Positions 43,350 to 51,744 of a stretch of 64,000 nucleotides of DNA are shown here, piece after piece. Origin of the DNA: Spirochaetia bacterium. Its GTDB lineage: Bacteria > Spirochaetota > Spirochaetia > Treponematales > Treponemataceae. The DNA lies in assembly GCA_900767955.1 (NCBI GenBank), contig CAAGBC010000014.1:1-64000 (forward strand). Direction: 5' to 3'. Below the pieces are notes generated by a model. It saw only the letters and a list, made by a program, of their open reading frames with translations, was not told the DNA's origin and made no database searches. The number at the start of each line of letters is the position of its first letter. Position 1 is the first letter of the stretch. The translations under genes and the position numbers were made by a program.

Positions 43350-43718
43350 TTATAACGATTCTGATTCTTCACCTTTAACAAAATGGTGTGTAAGAATATA
43401 ATTCCTATCAAAATCATAAAATTCTAATTTTACACGCACTCCATCGGGAATATCTTTATTGAAAACAATTTTTCCATTTGTCATTTCATATGTATTTTCC
43501 ACGATTTTGTATTCATCATCGGGAATTATTGAAAAATACTTTACTCTATAATATCCAGTAGAAGCATTTTCACCAATTACAAGAGCAAATTCATATTCAA
43601 TTGTTCTATCATCTACAAATTCTATTGATAATAAATTTGGTGAAATAGATAATTTACAAGATGACAATAATATGCTTATCGTTACAAAATATATTAATAC
43701 AATTTTTTTTTTCATTTT
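43350..43718 (-). CDS. small lipoprotein B of the tandem family
   Basis: Paralogue of the proteins at 42760 and 43784: lipobox (LLSSC), FVDDRTIEYEF, IVFNKDIPDGVRVKLEFYD and YILTHHFVKGEE. I use the ATG of about 43715 (MKKKIV...) rather than the upstream in-frame ATG at 43730; both are possible. It is closer to the third copy (shared ENASxxYYRV block) than to the first, which suggests a recent duplication. Confidence 0.7.
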   Translation of the reverse strand, partial: KMKKKIVLIYFVTISILLSSCKLSISPNLLSIEFVDDRTIEYEFALVIGENASTGYYRVKYFSIIPDDEYKIVENTYEMTNGKIVFNKDIPDGVRVKLEFYDFDRNYILTHHFVKGEESESL

Positions 43719-43783
43719 AACACCATCCATTAATTAATCTTATATCAAACAAAGATGTCTCACGGATTATTGGCGTATTCTTC

Positions 43784-44149
43784 TTAAAAAGAATCTGCTT
43801 CTTCACCTTTTACAAAAGTATGAGTAAGAACATAATTATTATTAGAATCATAAAATTCTAATTTTACACTCACACCATCAGGTATATCTTTATTAAAAAC
43901 AACCTTTCCTGTTAACATCGTATATGTATTTTCCTCTATTTCATACCCGTCATATGGAATTATTGAAAAAAAATTTACTCTGTAATATCTAGCAGAAGCA
44001 TTTTCTCCAATTACAAAAGCAAACTCATATTCAATTGTTCTATCGTCTATGAATTCTATTGACAACAAATCTGGATAAATAGACATCTTACAAGATGACA
44101 ATAATATACCTATTATTACAGTGTTTATAACTACAAATTTTTTTTTCAT
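43784..44149 (-). CDS. small lipoprotein C of the tandem family
   Basis: Start at ATG 44149 (MKKKFVV). The 121-residue product has a lipobox (LLSSC) and FIDDRTIEYEF, ENASARYYRV, VFNKDIPDGVSVKLEFYD and YVLTHTFVKGEE, as in its two neighbours. A longer frame back to 44233 runs through the neighbouring gene end and is not used. Confidence 0.72.
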   Translation of the reverse strand: MKKKFVVINTVIIGILLSSCKMSIYPDLLSIEFIDDRTIEYEFAFVIGENASARYYRVNFFSIIPYDGYEIEENTYTMLTGKVVFNKDIPDGVSVKLEFYDSNNNYVLTHTFVKGEEADSF

Positions 44150-44162
44150 TAAAATATCCTTT

Positions 44163-44321
44163 TTAATTAATCTTATATTCAAATAAATCTTCATTGTAAA
44201 CAAATTCATTAACATCACTAATCGAAAATCCAAATAACGGACATAGTTTTAAACTAATTACTTGAGAAAAAATAGAATTTACAGAAAAAAATAAAATGAT
44301 AGAAACTAAAAACTTTTTCAT
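44163..44321 (-). CDS. short secreted peptide, probably a shrunken gene X of the repeated unit
   Basis: A 52-codon frame starting MKKFLVSIILFFSVNSIFS, a clear signal peptide, then a short tail that ends in EDLFEYKIN like the fragment at 43113. It precedes lipoprotein C just as that fragment precedes lipoprotein A. It looks like an internally deleted copy of the upstream member of the two-gene unit; expression as a peptide is possible. Confidence 0.45.
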   Translation of the reverse strand: MKKFLVSIILFFSVNSIFSQVISLKLCPLFGFSISDVNEFVYNEDLFEYKIN

Positions 44322-44409
44322 TAATATAACTTTTTACAATTTTTATTAAAACAACATTTGTATATGTAAGATTATTAAACAAATTCTTAAATAATGTCAA
44401 TTAATTTTG

Positions 44410-44521
44410 ATGGAGATGATCGGACTTGAACCTTGTTTTTGGGACAAAAACCCGCCTCGGAGGCTGTCGGCTTTCAGCCTTTTCCTCGCACCTGCTCGGC
44501 GCCTCCTCGGTAGTCGGTTCA
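44410..44521. repeat. tRNA-Ala 3'-end duplication 3 with inverted T-arm copy
   Basis: 44411-44432 repeats the tRNA 3' end (TGGAGATGATCGGACTTGAACC). It is followed by a GC-rich insert shared with 42650-42680 (ACAAAAACCCGCCTCGGAGGCTG type) and then by TAGTCGGTTCAAGT, the T-arm of the same tRNA in the opposite orientation. Confidence 0.7.
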
Positions 44522-44538
44522 AGTAAAGTTAAAACAAA

Positions 44539-44562
44539 AAGACCGTCTTACGACGGTCTTAA
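44539..44562 (-). terminator. terminator of tRNA-Ala
   Basis: AAGACCGTC/GACGGTCTT stem directly after the tRNA 3' end, followed on the minus strand by a T-rich run (complement of 44531-44541). Confidence 0.8.
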
Positions 44563-44636
44563 TGGAGATGATCGGACTTGAACCGACTACCTTTTGAATG
44601 CCATTCAAACGCTCTAGCCAGGTGAGCTACATCCCC
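44563..44636 (-). tRNA. tRNA-Ala (anticodon GGC)
   Basis: The minus strand folds as a full cloverleaf: acceptor GGGGATG/CATCTCC with the G3-U70 pair that identifies tRNA-Ala, D-arm GCTC/GAGC, anticodon stem TTTGA/TCAAA around ATGGCAT (anticodon GGC), and T-arm GTCGGTTCAAGTCCGAT. The discriminator is A; CCA is not encoded. Confidence 0.93.
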
Positions 44637-44781
44637 GTGTTTTTTATGATAGCAAAAACTATTGTTTGGTGTCAATATTTGCGCAAGGCATGGAGTTGTG
44701 GGCGAAGCCCTGTGTTTGCGCAAGCAAATACCGAGCCTCTGGCGGGCAACGGAACGCCGTGTTGGAAAAACCAACTTCGCC

Positions 44782-45204
44782 CTATTTATTCAAAATCCAG
44801 CCTACAAGCGCAACAACCCAACCTGCAACTATCATGTAGAATCCTGCGAATAAACATTTTGCAGCTGCGTCTTTTATAAAATCACCAACATTGAAGAAAC
44901 AATAAAGTCCGCCAACTACGGAAATTACGATTGCTATTAGTTGTATAATTTTTGCCTGTGGAACTTTTGGAAGTAACGCTAAAATTACTCCAAGAACTGC
45001 ACCGATAAAAATTAAAAGTGCCATGATTTTCATTGTGGAATCGCCATCACCAACTAAATCAAATCCGTTGATTGAAAAAAGAACTGCTGTCTTTCCAAAA
45101 GCGTCAATTGTTTTTCTGAAAATTGGTAAAATGTATCCAATTGCTGTAACAAGCATTCCAATACAGTAAAACATTGGCATTGATGCTTTTCGTTTTTTTG
45201 CCAT
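44782..45204 (-). CDS. four-helix membrane protein of unknown function
   Basis: Start at the ATG of 45204, after AAAGGGG; an upstream in-frame ATG would precede that ribosome site. The 140-residue protein has four hydrophobic segments (about 12-32, 55-80, 88-108 and 115-138) and a basic N-terminus (MAKKRKAS). No family is recognised. It diverges from ettA. Confidence 0.65.
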   Translation of the reverse strand: MAKKRKASMPMFYCIGMLVTAIGYILPIFRKTIDAFGKTAVLFSINGFDLVGDGDSTMKIMALLIFIGAVLGVILALLPKVPQAKIIQLIAIVISVVGGLYCFFNVGDFIKDAAAKCLFAGFYMIVAGWVVALVGWILNK

Positions 45205-45369
45205 TTTGAACCCCTTTAAATTCGTTTGGTTTTTCAATTATCCCATACTTTTTTTGATTACGCAATAATTTATCATTTTTCTTCTATATAATTGGGATAA
45301 ATATGCAAATTCATCTGTAAAAGGCATCACATACTAGTGAAAGCTTTTCTTTTATGATAATCTATCTTT

Positions 45370-47130
45370 ATGGCAAAGACATTTGATGATAAAAAAATTA
45401 TTTACACAATGAGCGATGTAAGTCGTGCTTATGGAACAAAGGTTGTTCTTAAAAATATTAGCATTTCTTATTTTTATGGTGCAAAAATTGGTGTTATCGG
45501 GCCTAACGGTTCTGGTAAATCTAGTTTGTTTAAGATTCTTGCAGGAATTGATAACGATTTTACTGGTGAAACAACTTTGGCTCCTGGATACACAATCGGC
45601 TACCTTGAACAGGAACCACAACTTGAAGCAGGCAAAACTGTAAAAGAAGTCGTTAGTGAAGGTGTTAAAGAAATTACTGACCTTCTTGCTGAATTTGACA
45701 GAATTAACGAAGCATTTGGTGACCCTGATGCTGATATTGATAAACTTTGTGCAAGACAAGGTGAAGTTCAAGAAAAACTTGATGCCCTTGATGCTTGGAA
45801 TTTGGATAATAATTTGGAACTAGCTATGGATGCTCTTCGTTGTCCTCCTGGTGACCAAATTGTTGACGTACTTTCTGGAGGTGAACGCCGCCGTGTTGCT
45901 TTGTGTCGTTTGCTTCTTCAAAAACCAGATATTCTTCTTCTTGATGAACCTACTAACCACCTTGATGCAGAAACTGTTGCTTGGCTTGAAAAACATTTGC
46001 ATGATTACCCAGGAACTGTTATTGCAATCACTCACGACCGTTACTTCCTTGATGATGTTGCTGGTTGGATTCTTGAATTAGACCGTGGCGAAGGTTATCC
46101 ATTCAAAGGAAATTATTCTTCATGGCTTGAACAGAAAAATCAACGCCTTGCTCTTGAAGCTAAAAATGAATCTCAGCGCCAAAAAGAAATTCAACGCGAA
46201 TTGGAATGGATTCACATGAGTGCAAAAGGTCGTCAGGCAAAACACAAGGAACATATCACTAGATATAACGACTTGATTGCACAAGGAAGTAAAGTTCAGC
46301 TAAAGGATACTCAGATTTCTATTCCTGCTGGACCTCGCTTGGGAAATCAAGTTATTGATGTAGAAAACTTAACTAAAGCTTTTGGTGATAAATTATTGTT
46401 TGATAATTTGACTTTCCACATTCCTGCTGGTGCTATTGTGGGAATTGTTGGGCCAAACGGTGCTGGTAAAACTACATTGTTCAAATTGATTGCTGATGCT
46501 GCAGGCCAAACTGTAGAAAGAGCAGACGGTCAACCAGGCGGAGAAAAACCTGATAGTGGTTCTATTAAAGTTGGTTCAACTGTAAAACTTGTTTATATTG
46601 ACCAGCTTCGTTCTGGCTTGGATGAAAATAAAACTGTTTATGAAACTTTAAGTGGCGGTGCAGATTTAATTAAACTTGGTGCTGTTGATGAAAAAGGTCG
46701 CGCCTTAGAAGGTGGTGTTCGTGAAGTTAACGCACATGCATATTGTGGTTGGTTTAACTTTGCTGGAGCAGACCAAAATAAAAAAGTTGGTGTTCTTTCT
46801 GGTGGTGAAAAAAATCGCTTGAACCTTGGAATGATGCTTAAAGAAGCAGGAAATGTTTTGATGCTGGACGAACCTACTAATGACCTTGATGTTCAAACTG
46901 TTCGTGCATTGGAAGAAGCATTGGAAGACTTTGCTGGTTGTGCTTTAGTTGTTAGCCATGACCGTTGGTTCCTTGACCGAATTTGTACACATATTCTTGC
47001 ATTTGAAAATAATTCAGAAGTTCGTTTCTTTGAAGGAAACTGGTCTGATTATGCAGAATGGAAAAAGGAACAATTTGGTGAAGAAGCTGGTGTTCCAAAA
47101 CGCACTGTATACAGAAAAATGACAAGATAG
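45370..47130 (+). CDS. ettA: energy-dependent translational throttle protein EttA (ABC-F)
   Basis: A 586-residue ABC-F ATPase without membrane segments. Domain 1: GPNGSGKSS, LSGGERRRV, LLLDEPTNHLD. Domain 2: GPNGAGKTT, LSGGEKNRLNLG, MLDEPTNDLD. The P-site-tRNA interaction linker lies between them (GRQAKHKEHI). EttA binds the ribosomal E site and gates the first elongation step according to ATP/ADP. The start MAKTFDDKKIIYTM and length match EttA. A terminator follows. Confidence 0.95.
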   Translation: MAKTFDDKKIIYTMSDVSRAYGTKVVLKNISISYFYGAKIGVIGPNGSGKSSLFKILAGIDNDFTGETTLAPGYTIGYLEQEPQLEAGKTVKEVVSEGVKEITDLLAEFDRINEAFGDPDADIDKLCARQGEVQEKLDALDAWNLDNNLELAMDALRCPPGDQIVDVLSGGERRRVALCRLLLQKPDILLLDEPTNHLDAETVAWLEKHLHDYPGTVIAITHDRYFLDDVAGWILELDRGEGYPFKGNYSSWLEQKNQRLALEAKNESQRQKEIQRELEWIHMSAKGRQAKHKEHITRYNDLIAQGSKVQLKDTQISIPAGPRLGNQVIDVENLTKAFGDKLLFDNLTFHIPAGAIVGIVGPNGAGKTTLFKLIADAAGQTVERADGQPGGEKPDSGSIKVGSTVKLVYIDQLRSGLDENKTVYETLSGGADLIKLGAVDEKGRALEGGVREVNAHAYCGWFNFAGADQNKKVGVLSGGEKNRLNLGMMLKEAGNVLMLDEPTNDLDVQTVRALEEALEDFAGCALVVSHDRWFLDRICTHILAFENNSEVRFFEGNWSDYAEWKKEQFGEEAGVPKRTVYRKMTR

Positions 47131-47151
47131 TTTTTATCGCGTTATTTATAG

Positions 47152-47188
47152 AAGGACTTAGTTCAGTAATGGATTAAGTCCTTTTTTT
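47152..47188 (+). terminator. terminator after ettA
   Basis: AAGGACTTA (47152-47160) pairs with TAAGTCCTT (47175-47183), followed by T7. Confidence 0.88.
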
Positions 47189-47190
47189 AT

Positions 47191-47324
47191 TCCCAAGTCG
47201 ATTCGGAATCTTACTCAAATGTCATTCCGAATTCGATTCAGCATCTCACACACATGTCATTCTGAACTAGATTCAGCATCTCACTCAAGTGTCATTCCGA
47301 ACTAGATTCGGAATCTCACGCACA
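47191..47324. repeat. tandem array of 35-base palindromic repeats
   Basis: Three full units with exact 35-base period (47220-47254, 47255-47289, 47290-47324) and a partial one (47191-47219). Consensus TGTCATTCYGAAYTAGATTC then RGMATCTCACNCAN; each holds an inverted repeat (TTCCGAA...TTCGGAA). The same wording recurs singly at 42534-42606 and 3567-3635. Confidence 0.85.
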
Positions 47325-47344
47325 TGTATTATGTTAAAAAAAAA

Positions 47345-47371
47345 AATCCCTTGAACTATTTTCAAGGGATT
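47345..47371 (-). terminator. terminator of the CBM48-like gene
   Basis: AATCCCTTGAA (47345-47355) pairs perfectly with 47361-47371; on the minus strand the T-run is the complement of the A-run before it. Confidence 0.85.
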
Positions 47372-47391
47372 CTGACTTTAGTTGTTATAAA

Positions 47392-47718
47392 CTATTTTTT
47401 TGAAGGTAATTTTGTAACAACAACAGAATTGTCTGCATTAGAATATGGAGCAGGAATATATTTATCAGCTTTCCAATCGTTTTCCCATTTATATCCATCT
47501 AGCAAGTAACGGAACTGATATTCCTGATTTACATCTAATTCAAGTTTTACAGAAAAAGAACCATCTTTTCCCTGTTTCAATGGTGTATCTGTACTGCTCC
47601 AACTGTTGAAATCACCTGCAATATTAATTTTTTTTGCACCCTGTGCAGCTTCTGCAGAAACAGTAAATGTTACATTACACTTTGTCTTATCTTTAGAAAA
47701 AGTTTTCTTAAGTGACAT
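47392..47718 (-). CDS. stand-alone CBM48/AMPK-type glycogen-binding domain
   Basis: The 108 residues form one immunoglobulin-like E-set domain: KKINIAGDFNSWSSTDTPLK, then FSVKLELDVNQEYQFRYLLDG and WENDWKADKY, which is the pattern of AMPK-beta/isoamylase N-terminal starch-binding domains. There is no catalytic domain and no signal peptide, so it is a cytoplasmic carbohydrate-binding or regulatory module. Its own terminator follows and a ribosome site (GGAGATATT) precedes it. Confidence 0.88.
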   Translation of the reverse strand: MSLKKTFSKDKTKCNVTFTVSAEAAQGAKKINIAGDFNSWSSTDTPLKQGKDGSFSVKLELDVNQEYQFRYLLDGYKWENDWKADKYIPAPYSNADNSVVVTKLPSKK

Positions 47719-47869
47719 AATATCTCCAAAACTTATTTAAAATGGCAAATATCAAACTGGTTGAGTATTTACGCCAAATAGTATACTATATAAAATAATT
47801 TTTGTACATACTCAATTTTATTTTTAATAAAATTAACTCCTTATAACATCATTTTTTTCTGGAGGAACA

Positions 47870-49039
47870 ATGAAAAACAATCAATATTTATTTACTTCTG
47901 AATCAGTTGGAGAAGGACATCCAGATAAAGTTTGTGACCAAATTTCAGATGCAATTCTTGATGAATGCTTAAGACAAGATCCAGAAAGCCATGTTGCTTG
48001 TGAAACTTTTGCTACTACAAATTTCGTTCTTGTTGGTGGAGAAATTACAACAAAAGCTAAAATTGATGCAGAAGCAATTGCAAGAAAAGTAGCTTGTGAG
48101 ATTGGATATACAGATGAAGCTTTTGGTTTAAATGGCGAAACAATGGAATTTGTAAATAAAATCCATACACAATCACCAGATATTAACCAAGGTGTTGTAG
48201 GTTCTGGTTTGGATGAATTTAAAGGCCTTCAAGGTGCAGGTGACCAAGGAATGATGTTTGGTTTTGCTTGTAACGAAACACCAGAATTAATGCCAGCTCC
48301 TATTATTTATTCACACAAATTACTACTAAAAGCTACAGAATTAAGAAAAAACAAAACATTGCCATGGCTTCGTCCTGATGCAAAAAGCCAAGTAACAATT
48401 AAATATGAAGGAAATAAACCAGTTCATATTGATACAGTTGTTATTTCCCATCAGCACAACCCAGAAGTTTCTTATGAAACAATCAAAGATGAAATTATCA
48501 ATAAAATTATCATTCCTGTGTTAGAACCAACAGGTTTAATTGACGATGAAACAAAATTCTTTGTAAATCCAACAGGCCGCTTTGTTGTTGGTGGTCCTCA
48601 AGGTGATGCAGGTTTAACAGGAAGAAAAATCATCGTAGATACTTACGGTGGAATGGGGCGTCACGGTGGTGGCGCTTTCAGTGGAAAAGACCCAAGTAAA
48701 GTAGACCGTTCTGCAGCTTATATGGCTCGCTATATTGCAAAAAATATTGTTGCCGCTGATTTAGCAGAAAGAGCAGAAGTTCAATTAGCATACGCAATTG
48801 GAGTTCCTTTCCCTGTTTCTATTATGGTTGATACTTTCGGAACAGAAAAAGTTCCTACTGAAAAAATTCAAAACGCTGTAAAAGAAGTATTTGATTGTAC
48901 ACCAGCTGGAATTTCTTCTACTTTAAATCTAAAGCAACCAATTTACGCTCCTACTGCAGCTTATGGTCACTTTGGAAGAAACGAATTCCCTTGGGAAAAA
49001 ACTGATAAAACTGAAGCTTTGAAAAAAGCAATAAAATAA
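47870..49039 (+). CDS. metK: S-adenosylmethionine synthetase
   Basis: A 389-residue Met[20 protein letters not shown] (ATP and Mg site), [15 protein letters not shown] (signature), [18 protein letters not shown] (second signature). It forms S-adenosylmethionine from methionine and ATP, the donor for the five DNA methyltransferases and the radical-SAM protein in this window. GGAGGAA precedes the ATG. The nth gene starts two bases after its stop. No SAM riboswitch was seen upstream. Confidence 0.97.
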   Translation: MKNNQYLFTSESVGEGHPDKVCDQISDAILDECLRQDPESHVACETFATTNFVLVGGEITTKAKIDAEAIARKVACEIGYTDEAFGLNGETMEFVNKIHTQSPDINQGVVGSGLDEFKGLQGAGDQGMMFGFACNETPELMPAPIIYSHKLLLKATELRKNKTLPWLRPDAKSQVTIKYEGNKPVHIDTVVISHQHNPEVSYETIKDEIINKIIIPVLEPTGLIDDETKFFVNPTGRFVVGGPQGDAGLTGRKIIVDTYGGMGRHGGGAFSGKDPSKVDRSAAYMARYIAKNIVAADLAERAEVQLAYAIGVPFPVSIMVDTFGTEKVPTEKIQNAVKEVFDCTPAGISSTLNLKQPIYAPTAAYGHFGRNEFPWEKTDKTEALKKAIK

Positions 49040-49040
49040 A

Positions 49041-49670
49041 ATGTTTTTATTACAACAAGAAGAAATAAAAGAAATTTTTGAACGTTTTAAAAAGGAAAAT
49101 CCAAATCCTACTTCAGAGTTAAAATGGACAAGTTCTTTTACTCTTCTTGTTTCTGTTGTTTTATCTGCACAAGCGACTGACAAAAGTGTAAATAAAGCAA
49201 CAGAATCCTTGTACAAAATTGCCGACACACCACAAAAAATCCTTTCACTTGGTGAAGACAATTTAATTTCCTATATAAAATCCATTGGACTATATAAATC
49301 AAAAGCAAAACACATTATTGAATTAAGCAAAATGCTGATTTCCGAATTTGACAGCAAAATCCCTGATAATTTAGAAGATTTAATAAAACTTCCTGGCGTT
49401 GGAAGAAAAACTGCAAATGTTGTTCTGAATGTACTTTTCAATAAACCCACAATGCCAGTTGATACGCACCTTTTAAGAATTTCACCAAAAATCGGACTTG
49501 CCCAAGGTTCAACACCATTAGAAATAGAAAAAAGTTTATGCGCACGAATTCCACAGGAATATATGAATCATGCTCATCATTGGCTAATATTGCACGGAAG
49601 ATATATTTGTACAGCCCGCAATCCTCATTGTGAAAACTGTATAATTAACGATATTTGCAAACACAATTAA
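49041..49670 (+). CDS. nth: endonuclease III
   Basis: A 209-residue HhH-GPD DNA glycosylase/AP lyase. LPGVGRKTANVVL supplies the HhH and catalytic Lys, VDTHLLRI the catalytic Asp, and CTARNPHCENCIINDIC the 4Fe-4S loop. It removes oxidised pyrimidines. It lies one base after metK and is probably co-transcribed. It is a useful reference for the glycosylase-like gene at 11846. Confidence 0.95.
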   Translation: MFLLQQEEIKEIFERFKKENPNPTSELKWTSSFTLLVSVVLSAQATDKSVNKATESLYKIADTPQKILSLGEDNLISYIKSIGLYKSKAKHIIELSKMLISEFDSKIPDNLEDLIKLPGVGRKTANVVLNVLFNKPTMPVDTHLLRISPKIGLAQGSTPLEIEKSLCARIPQEYMNHAHHWLILHGRYICTARNPHCENCIINDICKHN

Positions 49671-49726
49671 AATAAATATAATATTCCATTCGGAAAAACC
49701 AAAATCAAGAAAAACTGGAGATATTT

Positions 49727-50623
49727 ATGGAAGAAGTAAATCACTTAGAAGTTGTTACAGAAGCAGCCGTTACAGCCGCAGAAGAAACTGTTGGAAAATT
49801 CACACATCAATTTTTTGACATTTTTAAGAAACTACTTACTTGGGAAAATTTATTCAAAGTAATTAGTGCAATTTTGGTGATTTTATGTATTCTTATTGTT
49901 TTTAAATTAATAAAAAGAGCAATCAAACGCATTTCTCCAGAAAAATTACTTCCTCAACACAATCAATTAATCAGAAAAATTATTACATACTTATCTTTTA
50001 CGATTGTAGCTATGTATGTTCTTAGTTTATTCGGAATTAAATTATCCGCCATCTGGGGAGCAGCAGGAATTGCAGGAATTGCAATCGGTTTTGCAGCCCA
50101 AACTTCTGTAAGCAACTTAATCAGTGGATTATTTGTCCTAAGTGAACGAGTTATCAAAATTGGAGATTTTATCACAGTTGACGGTGAATCTGGAACTGTT
50201 GATTCAGTAGGATTACTTTCTGTAAAAATCCACACATCAGACAATCAAATGATAAGAATTCCAAATTCCACAATAATTAATTCTGCATTAAAAAATAATA
50301 ACTATTTTGAAAACCGCAGAATGACATTCCAAATTTCAATAGATTACAATTCTGACATGAACAAAGCTTTGGAAGTTTTACAAACTGTACCTGCCCTTTG
50401 CCCAACTGTTTTAAAAGACCCAGAACCAAAAGTTTGGTATGACGGTTTTGGAGACAGCGGAATAAATATGACTCTTGCAGTTTGGTTTGTGCCTGCGAAT
50501 TTAATGCAAACTAAAAATGATGTTTTTATTGCAATGAAAAAAGTTTTTGATGAAGCAAACATCAATATTCCATTTAGTCGCATTGATGTTTCAATTGTAG
50601 CTAACGACTCTACTTCAAAATAA
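49727..50623 (+). CDS. mscS: small-conductance mechanosensitive channel
   Basis: A 298-residue MscS-family protein. Three hydrophobic segments end in the pore helix WGAAGIAGIAIGFAAQTSVSNLISG, followed by the beta domain (RVIKIGDFITVDGESGTVDSVGLLSVKI...IRIPNSTIINS) and the C-terminal cage. It opens under osmotic downshock. ACTGGAGATATTT precedes the ATG. Its stop shares a base with the next gene (taATG). Confidence 0.93.
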   Translation: MEEVNHLEVVTEAAVTAAEETVGKFTHQFFDIFKKLLTWENLFKVISAILVILCILIVFKLIKRAIKRISPEKLLPQHNQLIRKIITYLSFTIVAMYVLSLFGIKLSAIWGAAGIAGIAIGFAAQTSVSNLISGLFVLSERVIKIGDFITVDGESGTVDSVGLLSVKIHTSDNQMIRIPNSTIINSALKNNNYFENRRMTFQISIDYNSDMNKALEVLQTVPALCPTVLKDPEPKVWYDGFGDSGINMTLAVWFVPANLMQTKNDVFIAMKKVFDEANINIPFSRIDVSIVANDSTSK

Positions 50624-51744
50624 TGAATCAGTACAATAACCAAAATTGGAATTATATTCTTTCAAAATATTCAGATAATTCCAATTTTGACATCCACGAA
50701 TATCACAAAATACTTTCTCCTGAGTTTCCAGATTTTTTGACAGATTATATTAATTTGCCAATTATGCAACGCCTTTCTGGAATTGGTTTGCTTTGCGGAA
50801 CAGATTGGACTAATCTTTACAAAAACAGATTTTATTATTCACGACTTGACCACAGCATTGGAGCTGCTTTAATCGTTTGGAATTTCACAAAAAACAAAAA
50901 CCAAACACTTTCCGCATTGTTTCACGATATTTCAACACAAGTTTTTAGTCATGTTTCAGATTTTAGAAAAGGCGACGCATTAACACAAACTGCATCTGAA
51001 AATGAAACAGAAAATATCATTCGCTCTGATAATGAATTGTGTTCTCTACTTCAAAAAGATGGGATTAAAATAGAAGACATTTGCGATTATCATAAATATC
51101 CAATTGCTGATAATGAAATTCCTCAACTTTCTGCAGACAGATTAGAATATATGTTTCCTTCTGGGGCAGCACTTCACGGAAATTGGACTTTAAATCAAAT
51201 TAAAGAAATTTATAATGATATTACAATTACGAAAAATGAAGAAAACAAAGACGAATTGTGTTTTAAGACACTTGAAAAAGCAGAATATTATTGCGAAAAA
51301 TTTTGCGAAACTAGTCACATTCTTCAATTAAATGAAAATAAATTGGCACTGCAATTACTTGCAAAAATAGTTGCAACCGCAATAAAATTAAACATCATTT
51401 CCGAAAAAGATTGCTTTTTATTAAGTGAAAAAGAAGTTTTTTCAAAGTTCAAAAATTTTTGCTTACAAGAATATCATCACACAAAAGAACAAAAAGATTT
51501 TTCTACATTGCTAAACACATTCATAAATATGACATGTATCGAACACACAGAAGTTCCTTTAGAAAATCACTTTTGCGTAAATTTGCAAGTCAAACAAAGA
51601 TATATAAATCCACTTGTTTATGCTGATTCACCAAAGCGACTTTCTAAAATCTCACCAAAAGCGCAAAAAATCATCAACGACTTTTTATCATACAAAGATA
51701 CGCCTTTTGGTTGTGTAAAATTAATAAAGCCTACTCAACAATAG
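50623..51744 (+). CDS. HD-domain phosphohydrolase
   Basis: A 373-residue protein with the HD-superfamily metal residues: RLDHSIGAALI (His), LFHDIS (His-Asp) and FSH, then a later Asp in SADRLEY. The layout (PIMQRLSGIG before the first His) is that of the dGTPase-like/YdhJ-type HD proteins, so a nucleotide or phosphoester is the likely substrate. Overlaps mscS by one base and its 3' end overlaps the convergent lytic transglycosylase gene by 14 bases. Confidence 0.8.
   Translation: MNQYNNQNWNYILSKYSDNSNFDIHEYHKILSPEFPDFLTDYINLPIMQRLSGIGLLCGTDWTNLYKNRFYYSRLDHSIGAALIVWNFTKNKNQTLSALFHDISTQVFSHVSDFRKGDALTQTASENETENIIRSDNELCSLLQKDGIKIEDICDYHKYPIADNEIPQLSADRLEYMFPSGAALHGNWTLNQIKEIYNDITITKNEENKDELCFKTLEKAEYYCEKFCETSHILQLNENKLALQLLAKIVATAIKLNIISEKDCFLLSEKEVFSKFKNFCLQEYHHTKEQKDFSTLLNTFINMTCIEHTEVPLENHFCVNLQVKQRYINPLVYADSPKRLSKISPKAQKIINDFLSYKDTPFGCVKLIKPTQQ

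Noticed and set aside
42621..44432. Additional tRNA genes at the three tRNA-like sites
   Set aside because: Only the 3' 20-28 bases are present; acceptor 5' strand, D-arm and anticodon arm are missing.
47191..47324. CRISPR array
   Set aside because: Units are contiguous 35-mers without unique spacers, internally palindromic, and no cas gene is in the window.
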